DNA of 10,711 bases from CAZYTX01 sp964650485 (GTDB lineage: Bacteria; RBG-13-61-14; DATKZS01), in assembly GCA_964650485.1 (NCBI GenBank), contig CAZYTX010000077.1:1-10711 (forward strand). The letters are read 5' to 3'. Shown here one piece after another: positions 1 to 6,582 of this stretch. A program made the translations under genes and the position numbers. The notes beneath the pieces are model-generated. The model was not told the DNA's origin. It ran no database searches and saw nothing but the letters and a program-made list of their open reading frames with translations. Positions within the stretch are counted from its first letter, which is position 1. The number at the start of each line of letters is the position of its first letter.

Positions 1-54
1 CTCGTCGGGCTCATAACCCGAAGGTCCCTGGTTCAAATCCAGGCCCCGCTACCA
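1..54 (+). tRNA. tRNA-fMet (initiator, CAT anticodon), 5' end outside window
   Basis: This is the 3' two-thirds of a tRNA. The anticodon arm is TCGGG / CTCATAA / CCCGA (5-21) with anticodon CAT at 12-14. The T arm is CCTGG / TTCAAAT / CCAGG (27-43). The 3' acceptor strand CCCCGCT (44-50) is followed by an encoded ACCA (51-54). Three consecutive G-C pairs at the base of the anticodon loop are the hallmark of bacterial initiator tRNA, and the segment from the D arm through the variable loop reads like the E. coli initiator. The 5' acceptor strand and most of the D arm lie before base 1, so the unpaired 1-72 position of initiators cannot be checked. Confidence 0.93.
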
Positions 55-363
55 AAAAACCAGTGTGAGGGGGTTTGAATTTTACCGAGCGTCAACTTGA
101 TCCAGCCGCGAGGGCATTAAAGCCGGGGGGCTTGCTCCCTGCTCGCACAGGTTCACCGCCCCGGTCTTCTCGCGGTTGATCCAAAGCCCTGGCAGCCCTT
201 GCTCTTGGCATGCTCCCTTTTGTGGTCGCCCCTGTCCATCCGGTTCCCCCGCCCGGGGTCTTTAGTCAAGACCCCGGATGTACGCCCCCGCTCCAGCATG
301 GAATATCCTTGTGTCTTCCGGGCCTTGGTGTAAAAAGACTGAAGCAATGAAGGAGACGTTCAC
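55..363. other. Gene-free stretch between tRNA-fMet and dapL
   Basis: No open frame in these 309 bases has a convincing start, ribosome site or recognisable protein. A 64-codon minus-strand frame at 153-347 is rich in Arg and Gly, matches nothing I know, and is best taken as chance in GC-rich DNA. The stretch contains one perfect hairpin (253-277, listed separately) and the Shine-Dalgarno site AAGGAGA (350-356) of dapL. No promoter stands out: TTGTGT at 309-314 and TAAAAA at 331-336, 16 bases apart, is only a weak match. Confidence 0.5.
253..277. other. Perfect 10-bp inverted repeat (hairpin) upstream of dapL
   Basis: CCGGGGTCTT (253-262) and AAGACCCCGG (268-277) are exact reverse complements around the 5-base loop TAGTC. 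The stem is GC-rich enough to fold stably in RNA. No T-run follows on either strand, so it is not a classical intrinsic terminator. It could be a processing, attenuation or protein-binding structure in the leader of dapL, or a small dispersed repeat unit. No second copy was noticed in the window. Confidence 0.5.
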
Positions 364-1530
364 ATGGTGAAAGTAGAGCTCGCGGACCGCATAAACAAGC
401 TTCCGCCCTACCTTTTCGTTCGCCTGGACCAGATGAAAAGCGAGGTCCTGGCCCGGGGCGTGGACGTTATAGACCTTGGCATCGGGGACCCTGACCAGCC
501 CACGCCCGATCATATAGTGGGGGCCGGGGTGGCTGCCCTGCACGACCCGGCCCGGCACCGCTACCCCTCCAGCGCCGGCATGGCCGACTTCCGGGAGGCA
601 GCCTCGGCCTGGATGAAAAGGCGCTTCAACGTGGACGCTCCCGCGGAGCACGTATCCAGCCTCATCGGCACCAAGGAGGGCATAGGCCACCTGCCCCTGG
701 TGTATCTTAACCCGGGGGACATCGCACTGGTCCCAAGCCCGGCCTACCCGGTGTACAAGATCGGCGCCATGTTCGCCGGCGGCGAGCCCTTTGTCATGCC
801 GCTGCTCCAGGAGAACGACTTCCTCCCGGACCTCTCGGCCATTCCCGCGGACGTGGCCGACAAGGCAAAGCTCATGTTCATAAACTACCCGAACAACCCC
901 ACCGCGGCCACATGCGGGCTCGAGTTCTTCGAAAAAGCGGTGGCATTCGCCAGGGAGCACGACATCATCATATGCCACGACAACGCCTACTCAGAGCTCG
1001 CCTACGAGGGTTACGAGCCGCCCTCCATACTCCAGGCAAAGGGGGCCTTCGAGTGCACCATCGAGTTCCATTCCATGAGCAAGAGCTACAACATGACCGG
1101 GTGGAGGATAGGGTTCGCGGCCGGGGCGCCCGAGGCCGTGGCCGGCCTGGTCAAAGTGAAGAGCAACATTGACTCGGGCGCTTTCGAGGCCGTGCAGGCC
1201 GCGGCCATCGAGGCCATGAACCGGGGCGACGAGGACGTAAAGGCCCTGCGGGAGATGTACCAGAAGAGGCGGGACGTGCTGCTCGAGGGCCTGGACGCCC
1301 TGGGCATATCGTACCTAAAGCCCATGGGCACCTTCTACGTGTGGGCCAAGACGCCCCGGGGCATGGGCTCCGAGCAGTGGGTGACCCTGCTGCTGGAGAA
1401 GGCCGGGATCATGTGCTCGCCCGGGAGCGGTTACGGGCCCGAGGGCGAGGGGTTCTTCAGGATGGCGCTCCTGGTTGACGAGGACAGGATGAGGGATGCG
1501 GTGGGCAGGATGAAGGACATATCTTTTTAG
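364..1530 (+). CDS. dapL: LL-diaminopimelate aminotransferase
   Basis: This PLP-dependent class I/II aminotransferase (388 aa) makes LL-2,6-diaminopimelate from tetrahydrodipicolinate and glutamate in one step, bypassing the succinyl- or acetyl-DAP branches. The product feeds peptidoglycan and lysine synthesis; the enzyme is cytosolic. The N terminus (ADRINKLPPYLF), LGIGDPDQPTP (38-48), YPSSAGMADFR (67-77), NYPNNPT (174-180), HDNAYSELAYEGY (205-217) and the Schiff-base lysine in SMSKSYNMTGWRIGF (K240) follow the bacterial DapL pattern closely. Asn177, Asp206 and Tyr209 fit the cofactor-binding positions of the fold. Length is normal for the family. The ATG at 364 follows AAGGAGA with a 7-base gap. 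It stands alone between a tRNA and a toxin-antitoxin relic, so the neighbours add nothing. A relaxed-specificity aspartate or alanine aminotransferase is the alternative, but overall similarity favours DapL. Confidence 0.88.
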   Translation: MVKVELADRINKLPPYLFVRLDQMKSEVLARGVDVIDLGIGDPDQPTPDHIVGAGVAALHDPARHRYPSSAGMADFREAASAWMKRRFNVDAPAEHVSSLIGTKEGIGHLPLVYLNPGDIALVPSPAYPVYKIGAMFAGGEPFVMPLLQENDFLPDLSAIPADVADKAKLMFINYPNNPTAATCGLEFFEKAVAFAREHDIIICHDNAYSELAYEGYEPPSILQAKGAFECTIEFHSMSKSYNMTGWRIGFAAGAPEAVAGLVKVKSNIDSGAFEAVQAAAIEAMNRGDEDVKALREMYQKRRDVLLEGLDALGISYLKPMGTFYVWAKTPRGMGSEQWVTLLLEKAGIMCSPGSGYGPEGEGFFRMALLVDEDRMRDAVGRMKDISF

Positions 1531-1541
1531 AGGTCCCGGAG

Positions 1542-1570
1542 TTGCCGGATAAATAAAATAAATGTATATT
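1542..1570 (+). promoter_or_regulatory. Possible sigma70-type promoter of the antitoxin gene
   Basis: TTGCCG (1542-1547) and TATATT (1565-1570) are separated by 17 bases, matching the -35 and -10 consensus at 4/6 and 5/6. Transcription would begin near 1577 and leave a leader of about 28 bases that includes the GGGAGG ribosome site (1593-1598). The AT-rich patch stands out locally between two GC-rich genes. No clear operator palindrome was seen, although such operons are usually self-repressed. Confidence 0.4.
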
Positions 1571-1605
1571 CCCTGTCAGGTAATAGATGAGCGGGAGGTT
1601 ATACT

Positions 1606-1824
1606 GTGAAATCAAGCCAGGCAACCGCGGAGGTCTTCTTCACCGCATTCAAGGCAATGGATGATGCCGAGAGGGAGGCTTTTATCGAGAAGGCGGTAAA
1701 AGACCCGCAGTTCAAACATGACCTGATTGACATAGCCCTCATCGAGGAGGCCAAGAAGGTGAAAGGCAAGTCAGTATCCGCAAGGGAGTATTTTGAGAGG
1801 AGAGCCGAAGATCAGCGCTCTTGA
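1606..1824 (+). CDS. Small antitoxin-like protein, partner of a RelE-type toxin
   Basis: This 72-residue acidic/basic helical protein begins MKSSQATAEVFFTAFKAM. A short N-terminal segment of the form TAEVFxTAFKAL followed by an ExExFIEK-type helix is seen in small antitoxins paired with RelE/ParE-fold toxins. The start is GTG at 1606 with GGGAGG 7 bases upstream; no ATG is available in frame. Its TGA stop overlaps the TTG start of the toxin remnant (TTGA, 1821-1824), the usual translational coupling of antitoxin-toxin pairs. No DNA-binding fold is obvious by eye, so autoregulation is uncertain. The antitoxin reading frame is intact while the toxin is destroyed, so it is now an orphan. Function is inferred mainly from the coupled toxin remnant. 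Confidence 0.65.
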   Translation: MKSSQATAEVFFTAFKAMDDAEREAFIEKAVKDPQFKHDLIDIALIEEAKKVKGKSVSAREYFERRAEDQRS

Positions 1825-1903
1825 GATATGATGTCAGATTGATGAACCGCGCAAGCTGGTGAAGGTCTACAGAATCGCCCACCGCAACGAGGCTTACAGG
1901 TAA
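1821..1903 (+). pseudogene. RelE/ParE-family toxin remnant with internal deletion
   Basis: Two toxin ends are joined in different frames. From TTG 1821 the sequence reads LRYDVRLMNRA, the usual start of a RelE-fold mRNA interferase, then hits TGA at 1860-1862. Two bases out of phase, 1853-1903 reads KLVKVYRIAHRNEAYR and a TAA stop, which matches the family's C-terminal strand (VYRIAHRREAYR type). About 60 central codons, including the helices and the usual mid-domain basic residues, are absent; that figure assumes a normal toxin of roughly 85-90 residues. The junction lies at about 1851-1856. The gene cannot make an active toxin. The coupling to the upstream antitoxin by TTGA overlap supports the original operon structure. 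Confidence 0.7.
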
Positions 1904-1927
1904 ACTCCGAGAGCTTTGGCGAAGAGT

Positions 1928-4177
1928 TCATGCAAAAACCCGGTACAAGGTTCCTGTTCTCGTGCACCCGTCACAGCCAGTGTAATCACAAGACATGTCA
2001 GAGCCGCACTGGGTTGTTGAAGGCTCGTTAGAGTAAGAGCATCCAGTAGATGGATTGCAGGAGTCAGAAGTGCATGCATTGCCATCATCGCAATCCCTCA
2101 GGCTTCCGGAGCAGGAACCGCCAGAGCAGTAGTCATTCACAGTGCACTCATCACCATCATTGCAGGAAGCCCCCTCACTATACTCGCAGTAAGGCCCTCC
2201 GCTGCCAACAGTGCAGGCCGGCACCTCGCACTGCCCGCAATCAGGCTCGGGGCAGCCATTGCAGAAATAACCCTCTGTTGAGGGGCAGTAATCATAAGGA
2301 GAACAGCTGCTCTCATCATAAAAGCCGTCACCATCAGAATCAGAGCAGGACTGCTCAAGCACGCACTGGCCTGAGCTGTAATCACAAACCTTCCCAGAAT
2401 CGCAGGCCAAACCATCACAGTCAGGATCAGAGCAGTCTATGAGTCCGTCGCAGTCATTGTCAAGGCTGTCATGGCATTCCTGGCCCTGCTCTGATGTCTT
2501 TCCTTGCTCCCTATAGCAGCACTCAGAGGCTGCACAAAGATTTTCTGTGTTTGGATCATTATCCTCGCAGACTATAAAGCAATCTCCGCAATTGAGAGGG
2601 TCTTCAGGAAAAAATGACTCGCAGGTGTTTGAATGGTCTAAATCACAGTTATTATATCCCGCCGGGCAGGGGGTGCAGCTCCCCTCGCTGCAAGCGCCTG
2701 TCAGGTAATACATCCCATCTCCTCTGCAGTTTTTTGTGCACGAGCCGCAATGATAAGGATTGGTGCTCAAATCAGTGCAGGTGCTGTCACAGCAAACAAG
2801 GCCGGCACTGCAGATCTCATTCCCGCAAAGGTCAACGCACTCACCAGAATCACAGCCCTTTCCAGCACCGCAGCTGACAGGATCACTCCAGCACAACAGG
2901 CCACCTCCTATATCCAGGCATTTCCTGTAAGAGGTCTGGCTGTAACACTCTGTTGCTTCCTCAGGTGAGCAGGAAGCGCAACAAACCCCATTAATGCACT
3001 GCTCAACACCACTGCAGGCATTGCCGCACCCACCGCAATTATTTTCATCAGAGCTTAAATCAACGCAAACACCGTCACAATCAGTAAAGCCGGAAGCGCA
3101 GACGCATTTTCCGTCAGAGCAGACCTCGTTCTCACCGCAGCTCACAATACTGCCCCACTCATAACAATCCCCGGAAAGCTCGCAAAGCTGTTTGCTGTTG
3201 AGGTCAGAGCATTTTGAGCTTCCCTGAAAGCACTCATCAACGCAGACTGACTCTGCAACGCAATTCCCGCTGCCATCACACTCCTTGCTGTCACCGCAGG
3301 GCGTTCCCTCTGGAGTGTCAGAGTATGAGTCACAGTCCGGGTCACCACAGCTTCCGCTGCCATCACAATACCTTGTCACGTCATGATAATCCCTGCACTC
3401 AGCATCAAGATAATCGCAGTCCTTTGTTCCGCATGAAGCACCCTCATCAGGAATGTTTTCACAGCTCCCATCAGAGCAGGAATCCACAGTACATGGATTG
3501 CCATCATCGCAAGAGGTAATAGTAGAACTCCAAACATTACAGTCGCCCTCCTGAACGCAAGTCTGATAGCCGCCGCCACTGCACTTTGTATCTCCAACAG
3601 TGCATTGGTCAGGAGGGCACTCGCTGGTGCAACTGCCACCATCACAAACCTCACCATCAGCGCATATGTGTTCAGAATCAAGAACACCACATCCTCCGCA
3701 GTTGTCTGGATCAGAAGAGAAATCAACCTCAACACCCCCACAACAGGAATCAGCCTCACAAGTCTCAGTACTCTCACACTGGTCATTGCCGCAGTAAAAC
3801 TCACAAACACCAGAAGAACATCTCTGGTATTGGCCGCAGTCAGAGTCAGTGCAGCATTCAGGCTCAGATTCCACACAGGTATCATCACAACCGCAGAATA
3901 AATCGCCTGCGCAATCTCCATCATTACTGCATGAGCCACCCATACAACTGCCGCAGTCTACGGAACAGGAAGAGCAATCCTCATTGTTTGTTGATTGGCA
4001 ACTACCGTCACCACAATATTGGTCAGAGAGACAATCTTGTGGGCAGTTTCCTTCATTCTCATCATAATCCCCATACCTTTCGCAAATGCCATTATAATTA
4101 CAAGAAGCATAAGAGGAAGCACTTATAAGTATAGTGAAAAGTGCTAAGAATAGTAAAATACCTCCTTTTTTAAACAT
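1928..4177 (-). CDS. Exported cysteine-rich repeat protein (about 119 Cys)
   Basis: This 749-aa protein starts with a signal peptide (MFKKGG, then a hydrophobic stretch to about residue 22, cut near SYA-SC) and is cysteine-rich to its end; a hand count gives about 119 cysteines, roughly one in six residues. Repeats include NGICERYG...CPQDC, CGGCG, CDDGNPCTVDSC and CDDGNACTSDSC, FTDCDGVCVDLSSDENNCGGC (like the cysteine repeats of myxobacterial and DPANN-archaeal surface proteins), a CHDSLDNDCDGLIDC segment of the MopE-like metal-binding type and an acidic DSDGDGFYD calcium-type motif. It is probably a disulfide-stabilised surface or secreted protein; binding partner unknown. The ATG at 4177 has no Shine-Dalgarno site but a TATA-like box 28 bases before it. 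There is no C-terminal anchor or sorting signal; the last residues (CTRTGTLYRVFA) lack cysteine and the protein may be cut short by a junction. Coding GC is lower than in the flanking genes. Confidence 0.8.
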   Translation of the reverse strand: MFKKGGILLFLALFTILISASSYASCNYNGICERYGDYDENEGNCPQDCLSDQYCGDGSCQSTNNEDCSSCSVDCGSCMGGSCSNDGDCAGDLFCGCDDTCVESEPECCTDSDCGQYQRCSSGVCEFYCGNDQCESTETCEADSCCGGVEVDFSSDPDNCGGCGVLDSEHICADGEVCDGGSCTSECPPDQCTVGDTKCSGGGYQTCVQEGDCNVWSSTITSCDDGNPCTVDSCSDGSCENIPDEGASCGTKDCDYLDAECRDYHDVTRYCDGSGSCGDPDCDSYSDTPEGTPCGDSKECDGSGNCVAESVCVDECFQGSSKCSDLNSKQLCELSGDCYEWGSIVSCGENEVCSDGKCVCASGFTDCDGVCVDLSSDENNCGGCGNACSGVEQCINGVCCASCSPEEATECYSQTSYRKCLDIGGGLLCWSDPVSCGAGKGCDSGECVDLCGNEICSAGLVCCDSTCTDLSTNPYHCGSCTKNCRGDGMYYLTGACSEGSCTPCPAGYNNCDLDHSNTCESFFPEDPLNCGDCFIVCEDNDPNTENLCAASECCYREQGKTSEQGQECHDSLDNDCDGLIDCSDPDCDGLACDSGKVCDYSSGQCVLEQSCSDSDGDGFYDESSCSPYDYCPSTEGYFCNGCPEPDCGQCEVPACTVGSGGPYCEYSEGASCNDGDECTVNDYCSGGSCSGSLRDCDDGNACTSDSCNPSTGCSYSNEPSTTQCGSDMSCDYTGCDGCTRTGTLYRVFA

Positions 4178-4200
4178 AAATATTGCATATTAAGAAGTAA

Positions 4201-4210
4201 ATTTATAAAT
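4201..4210 (-). promoter_or_regulatory. TATA-like box of the cysteine-rich protein gene
   Basis: The palindrome ATTTATAAAT sits in the 37-base gap between the two exported-protein genes, with its centre about 28 bases before the ATG at 4177. It is preceded on the minus strand by GAAAT, which resembles an archaeal BRE. This is the geometry of an archaeal promoter driving a leaderless transcript, and no Shine-Dalgarno site lies before the ATG. An AT-rich bacterial -10 element is the alternative; no matching -35 was seen. Confidence 0.4.
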
Positions 4211-4214
4211 ATTT

Positions 4215-5354
4215 CTACCAATCAGGGTTGTGAGAGGGATCAAGATTGCCGTAGTTCTCAGAGAAAGCAGAAACTATCTGGATAAGGGCATTTCTGTGAA
4301 TGTCATAAACAGCATCCCATTCAGGCTGGGTTAGATCATTAAATGACTGGCTTTTGTATTCATAGTTTCCTGAGCCTGGGTTATAGGTTAAGATTTCACA
4401 GACATATTTCATAAAACTGTTGAGCTTTGTGGCATCTGATGCATCTATTAGCTCACTATTGTCTGCTGTAACTGGCTGACCATCAGTGTATTGTAATAGT
4501 AAATCTCGGATATCTTCCCATGTTGCGAAATCAGACCAAGGAGTACCTGACTGTGCATCTGTATTTATCAGTATCTGCGCGAGAGCGTCTGCATTGTAAT
4601 CAACACCTTTGGAAGCATCTCCTCTTATGAGAAGGACTGACTCATCATAATTCAGATTTATATCTCCACCAGAATCTATCCATTTATCAACATAAAACTC
4701 TGCTTTGCTTGGTATGTATGCGTGGTCTTCTCCGGGATTTTCTGGTATTGAGAGTTCTCCTTCATTGTTTGCCTCATCATATGCTCTTGCTGAGAAGTAC
4801 AGATCTCCTGAGTTCAGTCCTGCGTCAACCACAGCCTGTATTTGTGAGAGGTCAAATTCCCTGCTGAAGTATGAGCCTCCGCCTCCAAGCTCGTCCTCAA
4901 ACAGAACAGCCATTGTCACTGCATTGTCCCATTCAGTTTCACTATTGATGGACGCGTCAGAAACTCTTATTTCGAGATATTCCGGCTTTGGAAGGTTGTT
5001 AAACCCATCATCTCCTGGTTGTGTGAATTCCACATAAACACTCTCTCCTTTTTGTGAGGAAGCATAAGCATACAGGTCCTGAATCATCCCAGGAGGTGTT
5101 GTGTCAGAAGGTGTTGTATTATCACTGCCTCCGCCTCCTCCGCCAGAATCGCATCCGCACGCGTACATCCCTGCAAGCGCAGTTGCGAGCCCTCCTGCTC
5201 TGAGGAAGCTTCTCCTGTCAACATTCCTGTGAGAAACCTCTTCTGAGCCTTTGAGAAGGCTTTCAAGACCTTTTATTGCTTTGCTGAGCATTGTTTCCAC
5301 CACAGGGCCTTGAAAGGCATTGCTCGTATTTAAATCTTTCGCTTTTTTCGTCAT
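4215..5354 (-). CDS. Tat-exported putative lipoprotein with fibronectin III-like domain
   Basis: From the ATG at 5354 this gene encodes 379 aa. A long charged n-region (1-46) leads to a twin-arginine motif DRRSFLRAG (46-54), a short hydrophobic stretch and MYACGC (63-68), where Cys66 or Cys68 could be lipidated. A Gly/Ser/Thr/Pro linker (69-88) follows. Residues about 84-215 look like a fibronectin type III domain: TTPPGMIQDL, VEFTQPGDDG, YLEIRVSDASI and DLYFSARAYDEANNEGELS, including the typical last strand. The rest (216-379) is acidic, begins with a helix-rich stretch and is not recognised. The reading frame stays open to 5519, but the added 55 residues look non-coding and cover a different remnant. 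The ATG at 5354 lacks a ribosome site; a TATA-like box lies 32 bases upstream. Nine of ten arginines use AGA/AGG, unlike the GC-rich neighbours. It is 37 bases from the cysteine-rich gene, and both products are exported. Confidence 0.7.
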   Translation of the reverse strand: MTKKAKDLNTSNAFQGPVVETMLSKAIKGLESLLKGSEEVSHRNVDRRSFLRAGGLATALAGMYACGCDSGGGGGGSDNTTPSDTTPPGMIQDLYAYASSQKGESVYVEFTQPGDDGFNNLPKPEYLEIRVSDASINSETEWDNAVTMAVLFEDELGGGGSYFSREFDLSQIQAVVDAGLNSGDLYFSARAYDEANNEGELSIPENPGEDHAYIPSKAEFYVDKWIDSGGDINLNYDESVLLIRGDASKGVDYNADALAQILINTDAQSGTPWSDFATWEDIRDLLLQYTDGQPVTADNSELIDASDATKLNSFMKYVCEILTYNPGSGNYEYKSQSFNDLTQPEWDAVYDIHRNALIQIVSAFSENYGNLDPSHNPDW

Positions 5355-5380
5355 TGGTGGGTGGTGGTGAAAACAGGAGA

Positions 5381-5390
5381 AGATATAAAA
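5381..5390 (-). promoter_or_regulatory. TATA-like box upstream of the Tat lipoprotein gene
   Basis: TTTTATATCT on the minus strand, in a longer TTTTTATATC run, is centred about 32 bases before the ATG at 5354. The bases between it and the ATG are pyrimidine-rich and contain no Shine-Dalgarno site. It repeats the arrangement seen before the cysteine-rich gene, which argues for a shared origin of both genes. A preceding BRE is not clear here. Confidence 0.35.
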
Positions 5391-5422
5391 AGGAGATTGT
5401 AATATACTGTTGTCAAGTGCAA

Positions 5423-5500
5423 TCAGTCTTGCAGGCATTTCCTGGCAGTCCTGTAGTTGATCCCGAGCTTCTGGCAGATTTCCTTCCATGTCCTGCCCTC
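5423..5500 (-). pseudogene. Helix-turn-helix protein fragment (25 codons)
   Basis: The frame between TAG (5503-5501) and TGA (5425-5423) reads EGRTWKEICQKLGINY then RTARKCLQD. This has the spacing and hydrophobic pattern of a helix-turn-helix: RTWKEICQKLG as first helix and turn, NYRTARKCLQ as recognition helix. Similar motifs occur in transposase, resolvase and phage or plasmid regulators. There is no start codon, and TGA, TAA and TAG stops lie directly upstream in the same frame, so it is a relic rather than a gene. It lies at the right edge of the low-GC block, 34 bases from the end of the nitroreductase gene. The parent family cannot be named from so short a piece, and chance resemblance is possible. 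Confidence 0.35.
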
Positions 5501-5533
5501 CTATTATGAAAACCCTCATCCTTCAAACCTTCC

Positions 5534-6580
5534 CTATCGCCCCTTCTCCAGCCAGGTGATTGGCGTCTTGTCCCTTGTCACGTGCCTGTCCTGGCTGACC
5601 TTGGGAAAGCCCATGGCAATGGACGTGACCAGGGTATAGGGGTACTCTATGCCGAGCTTTTTTTTGAGCTTCCTGTTCATGTTGACGGGCTTTTTTATGA
5701 GCCCTACGTAGCAGGTGCCAAGGCCGAGCGAGTGCGCGGTCAGCACCATGTTCTGGCCGGCTATGCCGCAGTCCAGGCTGTAGTCGCTTATTGCCCTGGT
5801 GTCGGCCAGGACCAGGATCACGCAGGGCGCGTGGTGCATGAGGGCCAGCTTGGACCCCTGCCTGGTAAGTGCGTTGATGGCGTATATTGGCCTTATGTCC
5901 ATGTCCTGGGGGTTCATGAGGCCCCACAGGCTGAGCAGGGCCTTCACAGGCGCCGGTCCCTCGCGGTAGAACTTGGAGAGCCGGTCAAGGAGCGGGGTGC
6001 ACGAGTCCTCGATCTGTTGGATCAGCTCGGGGTCGGTTATCACCACGTAGCGGACAGGCTGGCCGTTGCCGGCGCTGGGCGCGTATCTTCCGGCCTCCAG
6101 CACCCGCTCGATCAGCTCCCTCGGCACCGGGTCCTTCTTGAAGATGCGGTTCGAGCGCCTGCGATATATCACCTTCTCAACCTCGGTAAGCTGGTCCTCG
6201 ACCTCGGGGTAGTCCCTGCCGGGTCCCAGGGGCTCGGGCGGCCGGAGCTCCCGGTCCGGGAACATGGAGCGGTAGAACCCGTCCTCGATAACAACCGTGC
6301 CCTCCACTTTTATGGCGTCCTCCGGGCACACGGCCTCGCAGTCCCGGCAGGCAAAGCATGACACCTCCATTTTCTCGCCCATGCGCATGCAGAACACCGG
6401 GGCCGGGCTCTTGTCCTTCCCGCCTGCGCCGTGCTCGGCGCCGCGTGCAGGCATCTCCAGGGCGCCCAGCGGGCAGATGCTTATGCAGCGGCCGCAAGCG
6501 CTGCACTTTTCAAGGTCAATGACCGGCCTGCCCGCCCTGCCGGGCGGGGCCACCACCCGCCTGTACTTTTTCTTCGCCAT
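5534..6580 (-). CDS. Ferredoxin-nitroreductase fusion protein
   Basis: This 348-aa protein joins an N-terminal 2x[4Fe-4S] ferredoxin module to an FMN-dependent nitroreductase-fold domain. Cluster motifs are CSACGRCISICP (C26, C29, C32, C36) and CFACRDCEAVCP (C75, C78, C81, C85); the spacer between them is long and Gly/Ala/Lys-rich. The nitroreductase part runs from about 135: RRRSNRIFKKDPVP, ELIERVLEAGRYAPSAGNGQPVRYVV with the SAGN-QP cofactor motif, and DCGIAGQNMVLTAHSLGLGTCYVG near the C terminus. Such fusions occur mainly in anaerobes; electrons would pass from ferredoxin clusters to FMN and on to an unknown acceptor. The preferred start is the ATG at 6580, seven bases after GGAGAGGG; a GTG at 6586 overlaps the thiolase stop (GTGA) but has no spaced ribosome site. 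It ends the thiolase operon, with an acyl-CoA-linked or detoxifying role possible. The substrate cannot be read from sequence. Confidence 0.85.
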   Translation of the reverse strand: MAKKKYRRVVAPPGRAGRPVIDLEKCSACGRCISICPLGALEMPARGAEHGAGGKDKSPAPVFCMRMGEKMEVSCFACRDCEAVCPEDAIKVEGTVVIEDGFYRSMFPDRELRPPEPLGPGRDYPEVEDQLTEVEKVIYRRRSNRIFKKDPVPRELIERVLEAGRYAPSAGNGQPVRYVVITDPELIQQIEDSCTPLLDRLSKFYREGPAPVKALLSLWGLMNPQDMDIRPIYAINALTRQGSKLALMHHAPCVILVLADTRAISDYSLDCGIAGQNMVLTAHSLGLGTCYVGLIKKPVNMNRKLKKKLGIEYPYTLVTSIAMGFPKVSQDRHVTRDKTPITWLEKGR

Positions 6581-6582
6581 TC

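Noticed and set aside
153..347. 64-codon minus-strand frame between the tRNA and dapL
   Set aside because: No ribosome site, no recognisable family; ordinary for GC-rich non-coding DNA.
1572..2710. 14-base direct match CCTGTCAGGTAATA at 1572-1585 and 2697-2710
   Set aside because: One copy is in the antitoxin leader and the other in the cysteine-rich coding sequence; a single 14-base match is expected fairly often by chance in 10 kb, and the copies do not flank anything coherent.
2050..4128. Many plus-strand frames opposite the cysteine-rich gene (His/Ser/Gln-rich)
   Set aside because: They are the antisense image of cysteine and glycine codons, without starts or ribosome sites.
1928..4177. 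Cysteine-rich repeats as a CRISPR or tandem DNA repeat array
   Set aside because: The repetition is at protein-motif level with varied codons and spacing; no exact DNA repeat unit recurs.
1932..5516. Short similar strings (ATGCAAAAACCC near 1930, ATGAAAACCC near 5506) as target-site duplication of the low-GC block
   Set aside because: The match is imperfect and short, and the exact block edges are not known.
5355..5519. N-terminal extension of the lipoprotein frame (MRVFIIGGQDMEG...)
   Set aside because: It overlaps the HTH relic in another frame, and the TATA-like box lies downstream of its start; the ATG at 5354 explains the Tat signal better.
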